Origin: Betaproteobacteria bacterium SCGC AG-212-J23
GTDB taxonomy: Bacteria > Pseudomonadota > Gammaproteobacteria > Burkholderiales > SG8-39
Assembly (NCBI GenBank): GCA_001644455.1
Contig: LSTF01000029.1
Location: 1 to 47,395 of the forward strand
Reading direction: 5' to 3'
DNA length: 47,395 nucleotides
The stretch's first letter is position 1. The number at the start of each line of letters is the position of its first letter. Positions 9,064 through 18,135 of this stretch are shown one piece after another. The notes below the pieces were generated by a model. The model did no database searches. It saw nothing but the letters and a program-made list of their open reading frames with translations, and was not told where the DNA came from. The position numbers were made by a program, and so were the translations under genes.

Positions 9064-10151
9064 CCCTCCACGAATTTCGGCGAGATCTTCCTCAGCCGCG
9101 CGGGGTCGATCCGCCCGCTCCTCTGAATATAGCTCCAGGCGAAATCGCGCGGGGCGAGTTTCATCTGTTCCGGGAAGCGGTCGTACCAGGCGCCGCTCGC
9201 GTCCGCCGCGGCGACCAGCTTGTCCACGATCGGCCGCCGCGCCGCCTCGAAGCTTTGCAGGGCCTTTGGAACAGTCGCCTCGCTCTGGAGCGCCTTGACC
9301 AGCGCAATCGCGTCCTCCATCGCGAGGCGCGTCCCCGAGCCGATGGAGAAGTGTGCCGTGCGCAGCGCGTCGCCGATCAGCACCACGTTGCCCCTGTGCC
9401 AGCGCTCGTTGCGCACGTTGGGGAAGTTGCGCCAGATGGACTTGTTCGAGACCAGCGGCGCGCCCTGCAGGACCGGCGCGTAGACCCGCTCCAGGCAGGC
9501 TCGGGTCTCGTCCTCGCCCATCGTCGCGAAGCCGGCTCGCTGCCAGGTCGCCGCGTCGCACTCGACGACGAAGGTGCTCATCTCCTCCGAGTGCGGGTAG
9601 TGATGCACGTTGAATGTGCCGAGCTCGTCCTCGAGGAAGGTCTGGGTCAGCTTCTCGAAGAGGCGCGGCGTGCCGTACCAGGCGAACTTGTTGGTGCAAT
9701 GCGTGATGCGCGTGCCGAAATCGGCGTGGCGCCGAACGCTGGAATTGGCACCGTCCGCCGCCACCACCAGGTCATACCCGGAGATATCGCCCACCGGCGT
9801 GTTGAACTCGGGGCGAATGCCGACGCTCGCGGCCTGGCGCCGCATGAGACGCAGAAAGTGCAGCCGGCCGATAGCCGCGAAGCCAATCCCGTCGATGACG
9901 TTGCGCTCGCCGCGATGCACGACGTGCAGGTCGACCCACGCCTTCAGTTCCGGCGTGATCAGGCCATAGGTGGCCGGATCGTCGGCCTGCAGGAACTCGA
10001 GGGCGCGGTCGGAAAACACCACGCCGAAGCCGAAGGTGGAATCGGCGGCGTTCTGCTCGACGACGCGCAATTCGCAGTCCGGATTCTGCTTCTTGATCAG
10101 ATACGAAAAATAAAGCCCGGCAGGACCCGCACCAGCGACGAGGACCCTCAT
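9060..10151 (-). CDS. FAD-dependent aromatic monooxygenase, salicylyl-CoA-5-hydroxylase-like
   Basis: 363-residue class-A flavoprotein hydroxylase. The Rossmann motif GAGPAG is at residues 7-12, the DG motif VAADGANSSVRRH is near residue 160, and the GD motif NVVLIGDALRTAHFS is near residue 280. The stretch STFGFGVVFSD after the first motif is characteristic of SdgC (salicylyl-CoA 5-hydroxylase) and the 2-aminobenzoyl-CoA monooxygenase N-terminal domain. This suggests a CoA-linked aromatic substrate (inference). The start at ATG 10151 overlaps the stop of MetE-like B (ATGA). It sits between two MetE-like genes, an unusual pairing. A role in ring hydroxylation upstream of the gentisate-type dioxygenase at 21670 is plausible. 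Confidence 0.9.
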   Translation of the reverse strand: MRVLVAGAGPAGLYFSYLIKKQNPDCELRVVEQNAADSTFGFGVVFSDRALEFLQADDPATYGLITPELKAWVDLHVVHRGERNVIDGIGFAAIGRLHFLRLMRRQAASVGIRPEFNTPVGDISGYDLVVAADGANSSVRRHADFGTRITHCTNKFAWYGTPRLFEKLTQTFLEDELGTFNVHHYPHSEEMSTFVVECDAATWQRAGFATMGEDETRACLERVYAPVLQGAPLVSNKSIWRNFPNVRNERWHRGNVVLIGDALRTAHFSIGSGTRLAMEDAIALVKALQSEATVPKALQSFEAARRPIVDKLVAAADASGAWYDRFPEQMKLAPRDFAWSYIQRSGRIDPARLRKISPKFVEG

Positions 10152-11182
10152 CCCCAGATCGCGCGCGCCGCGTCGACGCAGAGCCCGAGCTTCGCGCGCT
10201 GGTCCGCCTCGGTGACCGGGTTGCCGCCCATGGTGCTGGCGAAGCCGCACTGCGGGCTGATGGCGAGACGCGCCATGTCGATGTAGCGGGCCGCTTCCTC
10301 GGTTCTTCTTTTCAGCAAGTCGATTTTTTCCAACGCCGGCGTCTTCGAGCTCACCAGCCCGAGCACCACACCCTTCTCCCTGGGGACGAAGCGCAGGGGC
10401 TCGAAGCCGCCGGCGCGCGGCGAGTCGAATTCCAGCAGAAAGTGGTCGACGTGGGTCCGGCTGAAGAACTTCTCCGCCACCGAGTCGTAGCCGCCCTCCG
10501 AGAGATACATGCCCTTGTAGTTGCCGCGGCAGACGTGCACACCGATCGTCATGCCGGCGGGCCGGTCCTTGACCGCTTCGTTGATGGCATCGATGTACAG
10601 ATCCACCAGGCGTTCGGGGTCCTTCACCTTTTGGCGCGCTGCGGGATCACACAGGATCGCCACCGCTACTTCATCGAGCTGGACGTAGCGGCACCCGGCC
10701 TTCGCCAGGTCCGCGATCTCCGCCCGGTAGACCTTGCCCAGATCCTTGAAGAAAGCGTCCGCGCTGTCATAGGCACTGCCCCAATCGGTGTGCCGATAGA
10801 AATGCATCGTCGAGGGCGCCGGCATGGTGATCTTGGTGTTGCCGAAGCCCAGCTCGTCGAGGGTGATCGGCTCGGCGCGCGACACCTTGCCGCTGACGTA
10901 GGGCGCAGTGAATTTCGATTCGTGCCCGTCGGCATCGTGGAAGGTGAACACCGCGTCCCTGACCTCGAGGCCGCGCGTCAGCCGTACGAACTTCTCCCAA
11001 TAGGAGATGCGCCGGAACTCGCCGTCGGTGATGACCTCGAGCCCGCAGTCGCGTTGCAACCGGACGACTTCCCGGATCGCCTCGTCCTGAACATTCTTCA
11101 ATTCGTTTCCGCTGCGGAAGGCTTCGCGCAGTTTCTTCGGGCGCAAGAGACTGCCGATGTGATCGGCGCGAAAGACAGGCAT
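10148..11182 (-). CDS. Core-MetE-like zinc protein (paralogue B)
   Basis: 344 residues, catalytic barrel only. Zinc ligands are His216 and Cys218 (GVHVCRGN), Glu251 (LLEFDSPRAGG) and Cys312 (ISPQCGFAS). It belongs to the YxjG/YxjH-type methionine-synthase-II group and is more similar to paralogue C than to A: both share RGN.KG, GGYD and SPQCGF. It is the first gene of the operon 11182 to 6345. The start is ATG 11182, only 18 bp from the divergent start of paralogue C. Function is unproven. Thiol or methyl transfer at a zinc-thiolate is the family chemistry, and a true housekeeping metE role is unlikely given the catabolic setting. Confidence 0.9.
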   Translation of the reverse strand: MPVFRADHIGSLLRPKKLREAFRSGNELKNVQDEAIREVVRLQRDCGLEVITDGEFRRISYWEKFVRLTRGLEVRDAVFTFHDADGHESKFTAPYVSGKVSRAEPITLDELGFGNTKITMPAPSTMHFYRHTDWGSAYDSADAFFKDLGKVYRAEIADLAKAGCRYVQLDEVAVAILCDPAARQKVKDPERLVDLYIDAINEAVKDRPAGMTIGVHVCRGNYKGMYLSEGGYDSVAEKFFSRTHVDHFLLEFDSPRAGGFEPLRFVPREKGVVLGLVSSKTPALEKIDLLKRRTEEAARYIDMARLAISPQCGFASTMGGNPVTEADQRAKLGLCVDAARAIWG

Positions 11183-11184
11183 GC

Positions 11185-11200
11185 GAGAATTCTAATTCTC
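11185..11200. promoter_or_regulatory. 16-bp palindrome filling the gap between divergent start codons
   Basis: gagaattctaattctc: 7-bp perfect arms (GAGAATT / AATTCTC) with a 2-bp centre. It occupies almost the whole 18-bp interval between the starts of MetE-like B (minus, 11182) and C (plus, 11201). No Shine-Dalgarno is visible for either gene, so translation may be leaderless or start from promoters inside the opposing genes. It is a candidate operator controlling both directions. Confidence 0.5.
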
Positions 11201-12289
11201 ATGACCTTCCATGCGGAGCACATCGGCAGCTTCGTTCGCCCGACGCGGCTCGTCGAAGCGGCGCGTGCCCACAAGGCGAAGAAACTGGACGACGTGCAGT
11301 TTATTGCCGCCCAGGACGACTGCATCCGCGAGATCGTCGCCTTCCAGGAAGCGATCGGCCTGCCCAGCGTCACCGACGGCGAGTTCCGCCGCCGCAGCTG
11401 GTCGGCGGGCTTCATCGACGCGGTCGAGGGCTTCGGCCTGCGCGACGGCACGCTCGGCTTTCGCAACGAGACCGGCGTGATGGGCGTCGCCGCCTCGCCC
11501 TACGCGAAAGCGAAGCTGCGCCGCACGCGGCGCATCGTCGCCGACGACTACCGCTTCCTGAGGAGCATCGTGAAACGCGGCGTGCCCAAGGTCACCATCG
11601 CCGCGCCCGACGTGATGCACTGGTTCCTCGGGCCCAAGGCCTTCGATGCTTACCGCGATCGGGAGGCGTTTCTTGCGGATTTGCAGAAGATCTATCGGGA
11701 GGAGATCGCGGACCTCGCCAAGGAAGGCTGCACCTACCTGCAGTTCGACGACACCGCCCTGCCCTGCAATTGCGACGTGAAGGCACGGAACGACGTGCTC
11801 GCCCGCGGCGAGAACCCCGACGAGCTGACCGAGCGCTATGCGAAGCTATTCAACGACAGCATCGCCGGCAAGCCGCAGGACATGAAGATCGCGATGCACC
11901 TGTGCCGCGGCAACCTCAAGGGCGCGTGGATGGCGGAAGGCGGCTACGACCCCGTGGCCGATGCGCTGTTCAATCGCTTCAACGCCGACGTCTACTGCCT
12001 CGAGTACGACACGGCGCGCGCCGGCGATTTCTCACCGCTGCGCCACCTGCCGCCCGGCAAGACCGTGATCCTCGGGCTGGTCTCGACCAAGACGCCGCAG
12101 CTCGAAAAGAAGGACGACCTCAAGCGCCGCATCGATGAAGCGGCGAAGGTCGTGCCGCTCGAGCGCCTCGGCCTCTCGCCGCAGTGCGGCTTCTCGAGCG
12201 GCGGCGGCTCGGGCCAGACCGTGACGCAGGACGACACGCGCAGGAAGCTGGAGCTCGTGCTCGAGGTTTCTCGCGAGATCTGGCGCTAG
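11201..12289 (+). CDS. Core-MetE-like zinc protein (paralogue C)
   Basis: 362 residues from ATG 11201, catalytic barrel only. Zinc ligands are His233 and Cys235 (AMHLCRGN), Glu268 (CLEYDTARAG) and Cys329 (LSPQCGFSS). The start was placed at MTFHAEHIGS because HIGS followed by RPxxL is the normal N-terminus of this group; the longer open frame upstream is antisense to paralogue B. It is transcribed divergently from B and tail-to-tail with the LysR gene, with stop codons directly adjacent. The B/C divergent pair probably arose by duplication with inversion. The chemistry is zinc-dependent alkyl or thiol transfer; the substrate is unknown. Confidence 0.9.
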   Translation: MTFHAEHIGSFVRPTRLVEAARAHKAKKLDDVQFIAAQDDCIREIVAFQEAIGLPSVTDGEFRRRSWSAGFIDAVEGFGLRDGTLGFRNETGVMGVAASPYAKAKLRRTRRIVADDYRFLRSIVKRGVPKVTIAAPDVMHWFLGPKAFDAYRDREAFLADLQKIYREEIADLAKEGCTYLQFDDTALPCNCDVKARNDVLARGENPDELTERYAKLFNDSIAGKPQDMKIAMHLCRGNLKGAWMAEGGYDPVADALFNRFNADVYCLEYDTARAGDFSPLRHLPPGKTVILGLVSTKTPQLEKKDDLKRRIDEAAKVVPLERLGLSPQCGFSSGGGSGQTVTQDDTRRKLELVLEVSREIWR

Positions 12290-13177
12290 CTAGTCCGAAA
12301 ACAGTTCGATCACCTGCTCGCGCAGCCAGCGGTTGCCGGGATCGGCCTCGAAGCGCTCGTGCCAGTGCACGCCGACGTCGGCGACGGGAATCTGCAGCGG
12401 CACGGGGAGCGACTTCAGCTTGCCGCCGCGCTCGAAGACGCGCGCCACCCGCGCCGGCAGCGTGAGAACGAGGTCGGTGCGCTCGAGCACCATCGGCGCC
12501 ACGGTGAAGTGCGGCACCCGCAAGGCAACGCGGACGCCCGCCCGCTCGAACGCCTCCTCGATGACGCGGTGACCGCCGCGGTAGGAAACAAGTACGTGAC
12601 TCGCCCCGAGAAATCGCTTTCTTGTCATCGATTGGATCTCGTGATCGGCGCGCATCAGGCAGACGTAAGGATCGCGGAACAGCGCCCGCCGCTGGATCGG
12701 CGGCCCGAGCGCGGGAAGGAAGCCGACGGCAAGGTCGAGCGTGCCGGCGGCGAGCGCGCCGGCGATGTCCTCGACGTCGAGCGCCACCGCTTCCAGGCGC
12801 ACCCCGGGGGCGCGCTGCTCGACGCGCTCGATGAGCGGCGGCAGGAATTCGATCTGCCCGAGGTCCGACATGTAGAAGCGGAAGGCGCGCGTGGTGCTCG
12901 CGGGGTCGAAGCCCGGTCCGTGCGCCAGGGCCGACTCCAGGAGCGCCAGCGCCTGCCGCACCGGCGCGGCGAGCTCGCGTGCGAAGGGCGTCGCGTCCAT
13001 CCCGGTCGGCGTGCGCACGAACAAAGGGTCGCCGAAGAGCTTGCGCAGGCGCGCCAGCGCGTTGGAAACCGCCGGCTGGGTCAGCCCGAGGCGCGCCGCG
13101 GCGGGCGTGACACCGCTCTCGTGCAGCACCGCGTCGAACACGCGCAGCAGGTTGAGGTCGACATCCTGAACATTCAT
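12290..13177 (-). CDS. LysR-family transcriptional regulator
   Basis: 295 residues from ATG 13177 (MNVQDVDLNLLRVFD). The N-terminal winged helix contains GVTPAAARLGLTQPAVSNALARL (around 22-44) and FGDPLFVRTPTGM. The remainder is the periplasmic-binding-type effector domain. Earlier in-frame ATGs at 13195 and 13204 exist but would add residues outside the domain. It is divergently placed against the TRAP-ior operon with 86 bp between starts, the classical LysR arrangement, so it probably activates that operon in response to the transported substrate or an early intermediate (inference). Inverted repeats overlap its own start, suggesting autoregulation. Confidence 0.94.
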   Translation of the reverse strand: MNVQDVDLNLLRVFDAVLHESGVTPAAARLGLTQPAVSNALARLRKLFGDPLFVRTPTGMDATPFARELAAPVRQALALLESALAHGPGFDPASTTRAFRFYMSDLGQIEFLPPLIERVEQRAPGVRLEAVALDVEDIAGALAAGTLDLAVGFLPALGPPIQRRALFRDPYVCLMRADHEIQSMTRKRFLGASHVLVSYRGGHRVIEEAFERAGVRVALRVPHFTVAPMVLERTDLVLTLPARVARVFERGGKLKSLPVPLQIPVADVGVHWHERFEADPGNRWLREQVIELFSD

Positions 13178-13200
13178 GGAATTGATGAATACCATGAATG
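13171..13200. promoter_or_regulatory. Candidate LysR binding site with nested inverted repeats
   Basis: CATTCATGG (13171-13179) and CCATGAATG (13192-13200) are a perfect 9-bp inverted repeat with a 12-bp spacer. A third box, ATGAAT (13185-13190), makes a tighter T-N11-A-like palindrome with ATTCAT (13172-13177). The array covers the lysR start codon and lies just upstream of the candidate promoter of the TRAP operon. This fits a recognition plus activation site used for autorepression and activation. Confidence 0.6.
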
Positions 13201-13208
13201 ACATTGAT

Positions 13209-14217
<1,009 letters not shown>

Positions 14218-14221
14218 TCCG

Positions 14222-14749
14222 GTGCAAGCGATCGAACGGGCCTACGGGCGGCTGCTGGAGGTCTTCGCAGCGGCTGCCTGCGCCCTCATCCTGGGCATGA
14301 CGCTCATGATTTGCGCCGACGTCTTGTTGCGCAACGTGCGCGTCGTCCCGGGACTCGCCGGCCTCGCCTGGGCGAACGAGATCTCCGAGGCGATGCTGTT
14401 CCTCGTCACGTTGCTGACCGCGCCGTGGCTGCTGCGGCGCGGCCAGCACATCCGGGTGGACATCGTGCTGCGCGCGGTGCCGCCGCGGGTGGGCTGGTTT
14501 TTCGAGTGGGCTGTCGACCTGCTCGGCCTCGGCTGCTGCGCGATCATCGCCTGGTACAGCGCGCGCGCCGCTCTGGCGAGCTTCATGGCGGGCTCGCTGT
14601 CGATCAAGACGCTGGTGACGCCCGAATGGTGGCTGCTCAGCGTACTGCCTGTCGCCTTCGCCTGCCTCACGCTCGAGATGCTGTTCCGCATGCGCCGGCT
14701 CTGGCTCGCCGAGCGCGCACCGCGCGACGACGCGGTGTCGACGGGGTAA
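14222..14749 (+). CDS. dctQ: TRAP transporter small membrane subunit (DctQ family)
   Basis: 175 residues with four hydrophobic segments (about 12-36, 50-68, 90-112 and 132-152), as expected for DctQ. The conserved RRGQHIRVDIVL lies between segments two and three. The start is GTG 14222, four bases after the dctP stop, so translation is coupled. It partners dctM to form the permease that uses the sodium or proton gradient. The C-terminal tail is short and charged. Confidence 0.93.
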   Translation: MQAIERAYGRLLEVFAAAACALILGMTLMICADVLLRNVRVVPGLAGLAWANEISEAMLFLVTLLTAPWLLRRGQHIRVDIVLRAVPPRVGWFFEWAVDLLGLGCCAIIAWYSARAALASFMAGSLSIKTLVTPEWWLLSVLPVAFACLTLEMLFRMRRLWLAERAPRDDAVSTG

Positions 14750-14752
14750 GGC

Positions 14753-16066
14753 ATGTCATGGGACGCCGCCGCATGGCTGATGCTCGGGGGCTCGACGCTG
14801 CTGCTCTTCCTCGGCCTGCCGGTGGCGTTCTCGTTCCTGGTCATCAACCTGCTCGGCGCGTGGCTCTTCCTCGGCGGCGAGCCAGGGCTGGTGCAGCTGG
14901 CGCGGAACAGCGTCGGCTCGGTGGCGAGCTTCTCGCTCACGCCGATTCCGCTCTTCATCCTGATGGGCGAGGTGCTGTTCCACACCGGCCTTGCGGTGAA
15001 GGTGATCGAGGGCGTCGAGCGACTCATCCGGCAGGTGCCTGGGCGCCTCGCGGTGGTGGCGGTCGTCGCCGGCACGGTGTTCTCGGCCATCTCGGGCTCG
15101 ACCATCGCCACCACGGCGATGCTCGGCAGCCTGATGCTGCCGGTGATGCTCTCGCGCGGCTATCACCCGACCATGGCCACGGGGCCGCTGATGGCGATCG
15201 GCGCGGTCGACATGCTGATTCCGCCCTCGGCTCTCACCGTGCTGCTCGGCAGCCTGTCGGGCATCTCCATCTCGAAGCTGCTGATCGGCGGCGTGCTGCC
15301 GGGGCTGATCCTGAGCGTCGCATTCATCGTCTACATCATCGCCCGCGTGAAGATCAACCCGGCGCTCGCCCCGACGGCAGGCTTCACCGAGCATCGCGGC
15401 TGGGAGAAATGGCGGCCGTTCGTGCAGTACGTGATCCCGCTGGTGTCGATCTTCGCCGTGGTCGTGGCCTCGATGTCGGCGGGCTGGGCGACACCGACCG
15501 AGTCGGCGGCGATCGGCGCGTTCTTCACCATGGTCCTCGCCGTCCTCTATGGTTCTCTGTCCATCAAGAACCTGCTGGCCGCATTGCGCGGCACCGCCGC
15601 CATTTCGGGAATGATCCTGTTCATCATCGTCGGCGCGACCACCTTCTCGCAGATCCTGTCGTTTTCGGGCGCGAGCAACGGCCTGGTGGAGATGATCGGC
15701 CGCCTAGGGCTCTCACCCCTCGCCGTGATCGCGGCGATGATGGTGCTGCTGATCTTCCTCGGCCTGTTCGTCGAGCAGGTGAGCATGATGATGATCACCC
15801 TGCCGATCTACATGCCGCTGGTGCAGAAGTACGGTGTCGATCCGGTCTGGTTCGGCGTGATGTTCCTGATCTGCATGCAGCTCGGCCTGCTGCTCCCGCC
15901 GCACGGCCTGCTGCTCATGACCATGAAGGGCGTCGCGCCGCCCCAGGTGCGCATGGGGCACATCTTCCAGGCGGTGCTGCCCTATATCGCCATGAGCCTG
16001 CTGCTGCTCGCGCTGGTGTTCTTCGTCCCGGCAGTCGCGGTGTGGCTACCTAAGGTGCTCGTCTAA
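14753..16066 (+). CDS. dctM: TRAP transporter large membrane subunit (DctM family)
   Basis: 437-residue inner-membrane protein with about 11-12 hydrophobic segments. DctM hallmarks include TPIPLFILMGEVLF near residue 62, SAISGSTIATTAMLGSLMLP near 115 and IPPSALTVLLG near 158. It starts three bases after dctQ, and its stop overlaps the iorA1 ATG by one base (TAATG), tying the transporter directly to the oxidoreductase genes. It forms the translocation channel of the TRAP system. Confidence 0.95.
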   Translation: MSWDAAAWLMLGGSTLLLFLGLPVAFSFLVINLLGAWLFLGGEPGLVQLARNSVGSVASFSLTPIPLFILMGEVLFHTGLAVKVIEGVERLIRQVPGRLAVVAVVAGTVFSAISGSTIATTAMLGSLMLPVMLSRGYHPTMATGPLMAIGAVDMLIPPSALTVLLGSLSGISISKLLIGGVLPGLILSVAFIVYIIARVKINPALAPTAGFTEHRGWEKWRPFVQYVIPLVSIFAVVVASMSAGWATPTESAAIGAFFTMVLAVLYGSLSIKNLLAALRGTAAISGMILFIIVGATTFSQILSFSGASNGLVEMIGRLGLSPLAVIAAMMVLLIFLGLFVEQVSMMMITLPIYMPLVQKYGVDPVWFGVMFLICMQLGLLLPPHGLLLMTMKGVAPPQVRMGHIFQAVLPYIAMSLLLLALVFFVPAVAVWLPKVLV

Positions 16067-18135
16067 TGGAAAGATCCTTCAAGGAAGAAGTCGAGAAGCT
16101 GAAGCTGGCCGACGGCGAAGTCTTCCACGGCGAGGCGATCCTCGCGGTGACCAAGGCGCTGCTCCAGTCGGGCGTGTCCTACGTCGGCGGCTACCAGGGC
16201 GCGCCCGTCTCGCATGTCATGGACGTGCTGAACGACGCGCGCGGCATCCTCGAGGATCTCGGCGTGCACGTCGAGACCAACGCCAACGAGGCCGGCGCCG
16301 CGGCGATGCTCGGCGCCTCGATCAACTACCCGATGCGCGGCGCGGTCGCCTTCAAGTCCACCGTCGGCACCAACGTCGCCTCCGACGCGCTCTCCAACCT
16401 CGCCTCCGCCGGCGTCAAGGGCGGCGCGATGATCGTGCTCGGCGAGGACTACGGCGAAGGCGCGTCGATCATCCAGGAGCGCAGCCACGCCTTCGCCATG
16501 AAGTCGCAGATCTGGCTGCTCGACCCGCGGCCGAACCTGCCGAAGATCGTCGAGATGGTCGAGCACGGCTTCGAGCTTTCGGAAGCTTCCAGCACCCCGG
16601 TGATGCTCGAGCTGCGCATCCGCGCCTGCCACGTGCAGGGATCCTTCAAGACGAAGAAGAACCAGGCGCCGAAGCTCTCCAAGAAAGCCTTCATCGAGAA
16701 CCCGGACTTCGACTACAGCCGCATCTGCCTGCCGCCGGCGACCTACGCGCAGGAGAAGCACAAGATCGACGTGCGCTGGCCCGCTGCCGTTGCCTTCATA
16801 CGAGAAAAGAAACTGAACGAGTTCTTTGAAGGGGAAATGCGCGACCTCGGCATCATCTGCCAGGGCGGCATGTACAACGCGACTATCCGTGCGCTGCAGA
16901 CTCTTGGCCTTGCCGACGCGTTCGGCGCCGCGCGCGTGCCGATCTATTGCATGAACGTGACCTACCCGATGGTCCCGGACGAAATTGTCGAATTTTCGAG
17001 AACCAAGAAATCGATCCTGATCGTCGAGGAAGGACAACCGGCCTTCATCGAGGAGCAGGTGCTTGCCACCTTGCGGCGTTACGACTCGAACCAAGTGAAG
17101 GTGCATGGCAAGGATCTGCTGCCGATGGCCGGCGAGTACACGGGCGAAGTCGTTCTGGCCGGCGTTGCGCGCTTCCTGAACAAGGAAAGCGCTTTGACTT
17201 CCATCAAAGGCTTGAAGCAGAAAGCCGCGGAGCTCCTCGGCGGCCTGCCGGTGCGACCGCCAGGCTTCTGCGTCGGCTGCCCGGAGCGGCCGGTGTTCTC
17301 GGCGATGAAGATCCTCGAGAAGGACACCGGGAAGTTCCACATGTCGGCCGACATCGGCTGCCACCTGTTCTCGACGCTGCCACCGTTCAACATGGGCAAC
17401 ACGGTGCTTGGCTACGGCCTGGGCCTGGCCTCGAACTCCGCGGTGGAGCCGATGTTCGCCAAGCGCACCGTGACCATGATGGGCGACGGCGGCTTCTGGC
17501 ATAACGGCCTCACCACCGGCATCGCCAACACCGTGTTCAACAAGAACGACGGCGTGCTGGTGATCATGAAGAACGGCTACAGCTCGGCCACCGGCACGCA
17601 GGAGCTGCCCTCCTCGCCGCAGCACAGCGACACCCACGCGCCGGACATGAGCATGGAACGCGCGCTCGCGGGTATCGGCGTGGGCTGGGTGAAGACCGTC
17701 GACAACTACCGCGTCGGCGCGGTGGCGAAGACGCTGAAGGAAGCGATGACCAGCGACTACAAGGGGCTGAAGGTCATCATCGCCGAGGGTGAGTGCCAGC
17801 TCGAGCGCCAACGGAAATTGAGGCCGCAGGTTGCCGAGAAACTGAAGAAGGGAGAAAGGCACATCCGAGTGAAGTACGGCGTCGATGAAGACACCTGCAC
17901 CGGCGATCACTCGTGCATCCGTCTCTCGGGATGCCCGACGCTCACGATCAAGGACAACCCGGATCCGCTGCGCACCGACCCGGTCGCGACCGTGATCGAC
18001 GGGTGCGTCGGCTGCGGCCTGTGCGGCGAGAACGCGCACGCCGCGGTGCTTTGCCCGTCGTTCTATCGCGCGGAAGTCATTCAAAACCCAACTTGGTGGG
18101 ACAAGCTGTGGAACGCCAGTTCACTAGGGAAATAG
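16066..18135 (+). CDS. iorA: Indolepyruvate ferredoxin oxidoreductase alpha-type subunit, copy 1
   Basis: 689-residue 2-oxoacid:acceptor oxidoreductase large subunit, which oxidatively decarboxylates an aryl-type 2-oxoacid to an acyl-CoA with TPP and Fe-S clusters. Domains in order: pyrimidine-binding POR domain (about 20-200, YVGGYQGAPVSH), middle domain, TPP-binding domain with the FCVGCPERP motif near 402 and MGDGGFWHN (472-480), then a C-terminal ferredoxin-like domain. The first cluster motif is C611-x2-D614-x2-C617-x5-C623P, with Asp in place of the second cysteine. The second keeps Cys647, 650, 653 and 663. It overlaps the next iorA copy by 28 bp. The substrate is not determined; indolepyruvate is only the family name. 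Confidence 0.93.
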   Translation: MERSFKEEVEKLKLADGEVFHGEAILAVTKALLQSGVSYVGGYQGAPVSHVMDVLNDARGILEDLGVHVETNANEAGAAAMLGASINYPMRGAVAFKSTVGTNVASDALSNLASAGVKGGAMIVLGEDYGEGASIIQERSHAFAMKSQIWLLDPRPNLPKIVEMVEHGFELSEASSTPVMLELRIRACHVQGSFKTKKNQAPKLSKKAFIENPDFDYSRICLPPATYAQEKHKIDVRWPAAVAFIREKKLNEFFEGEMRDLGIICQGGMYNATIRALQTLGLADAFGAARVPIYCMNVTYPMVPDEIVEFSRTKKSILIVEEGQPAFIEEQVLATLRRYDSNQVKVHGKDLLPMAGEYTGEVVLAGVARFLNKESALTSIKGLKQKAAELLGGLPVRPPGFCVGCPERPVFSAMKILEKDTGKFHMSADIGCHLFSTLPPFNMGNTVLGYGLGLASNSAVEPMFAKRTVTMMGDGGFWHNGLTTGIANTVFNKNDGVLVIMKNGYSSATGTQELPSSPQHSDTHAPDMSMERALAGIGVGWVKTVDNYRVGAVAKTLKEAMTSDYKGLKVIIAEGECQLERQRKLRPQVAEKLKKGERHIRVKYGVDEDTCTGDHSCIRLSGCPTLTIKDNPDPLRTDPVATVIDGCVGCGLCGENAHAAVLCPSFYRAEVIQNPTWWDKLWNASSLGK

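Noticed and set aside
8035-12289. Housekeeping methionine synthase metE
   Set aside because: Only the catalytic half is present, there are three diverged copies, and they are coupled to a monooxygenase and dehydratase.
17913-18107. Longer N-terminus for the second iorA
   Set aside because: The first 65 codons are the end of iorA1 read in another frame; homology with copy 1 begins at GTG 18108.
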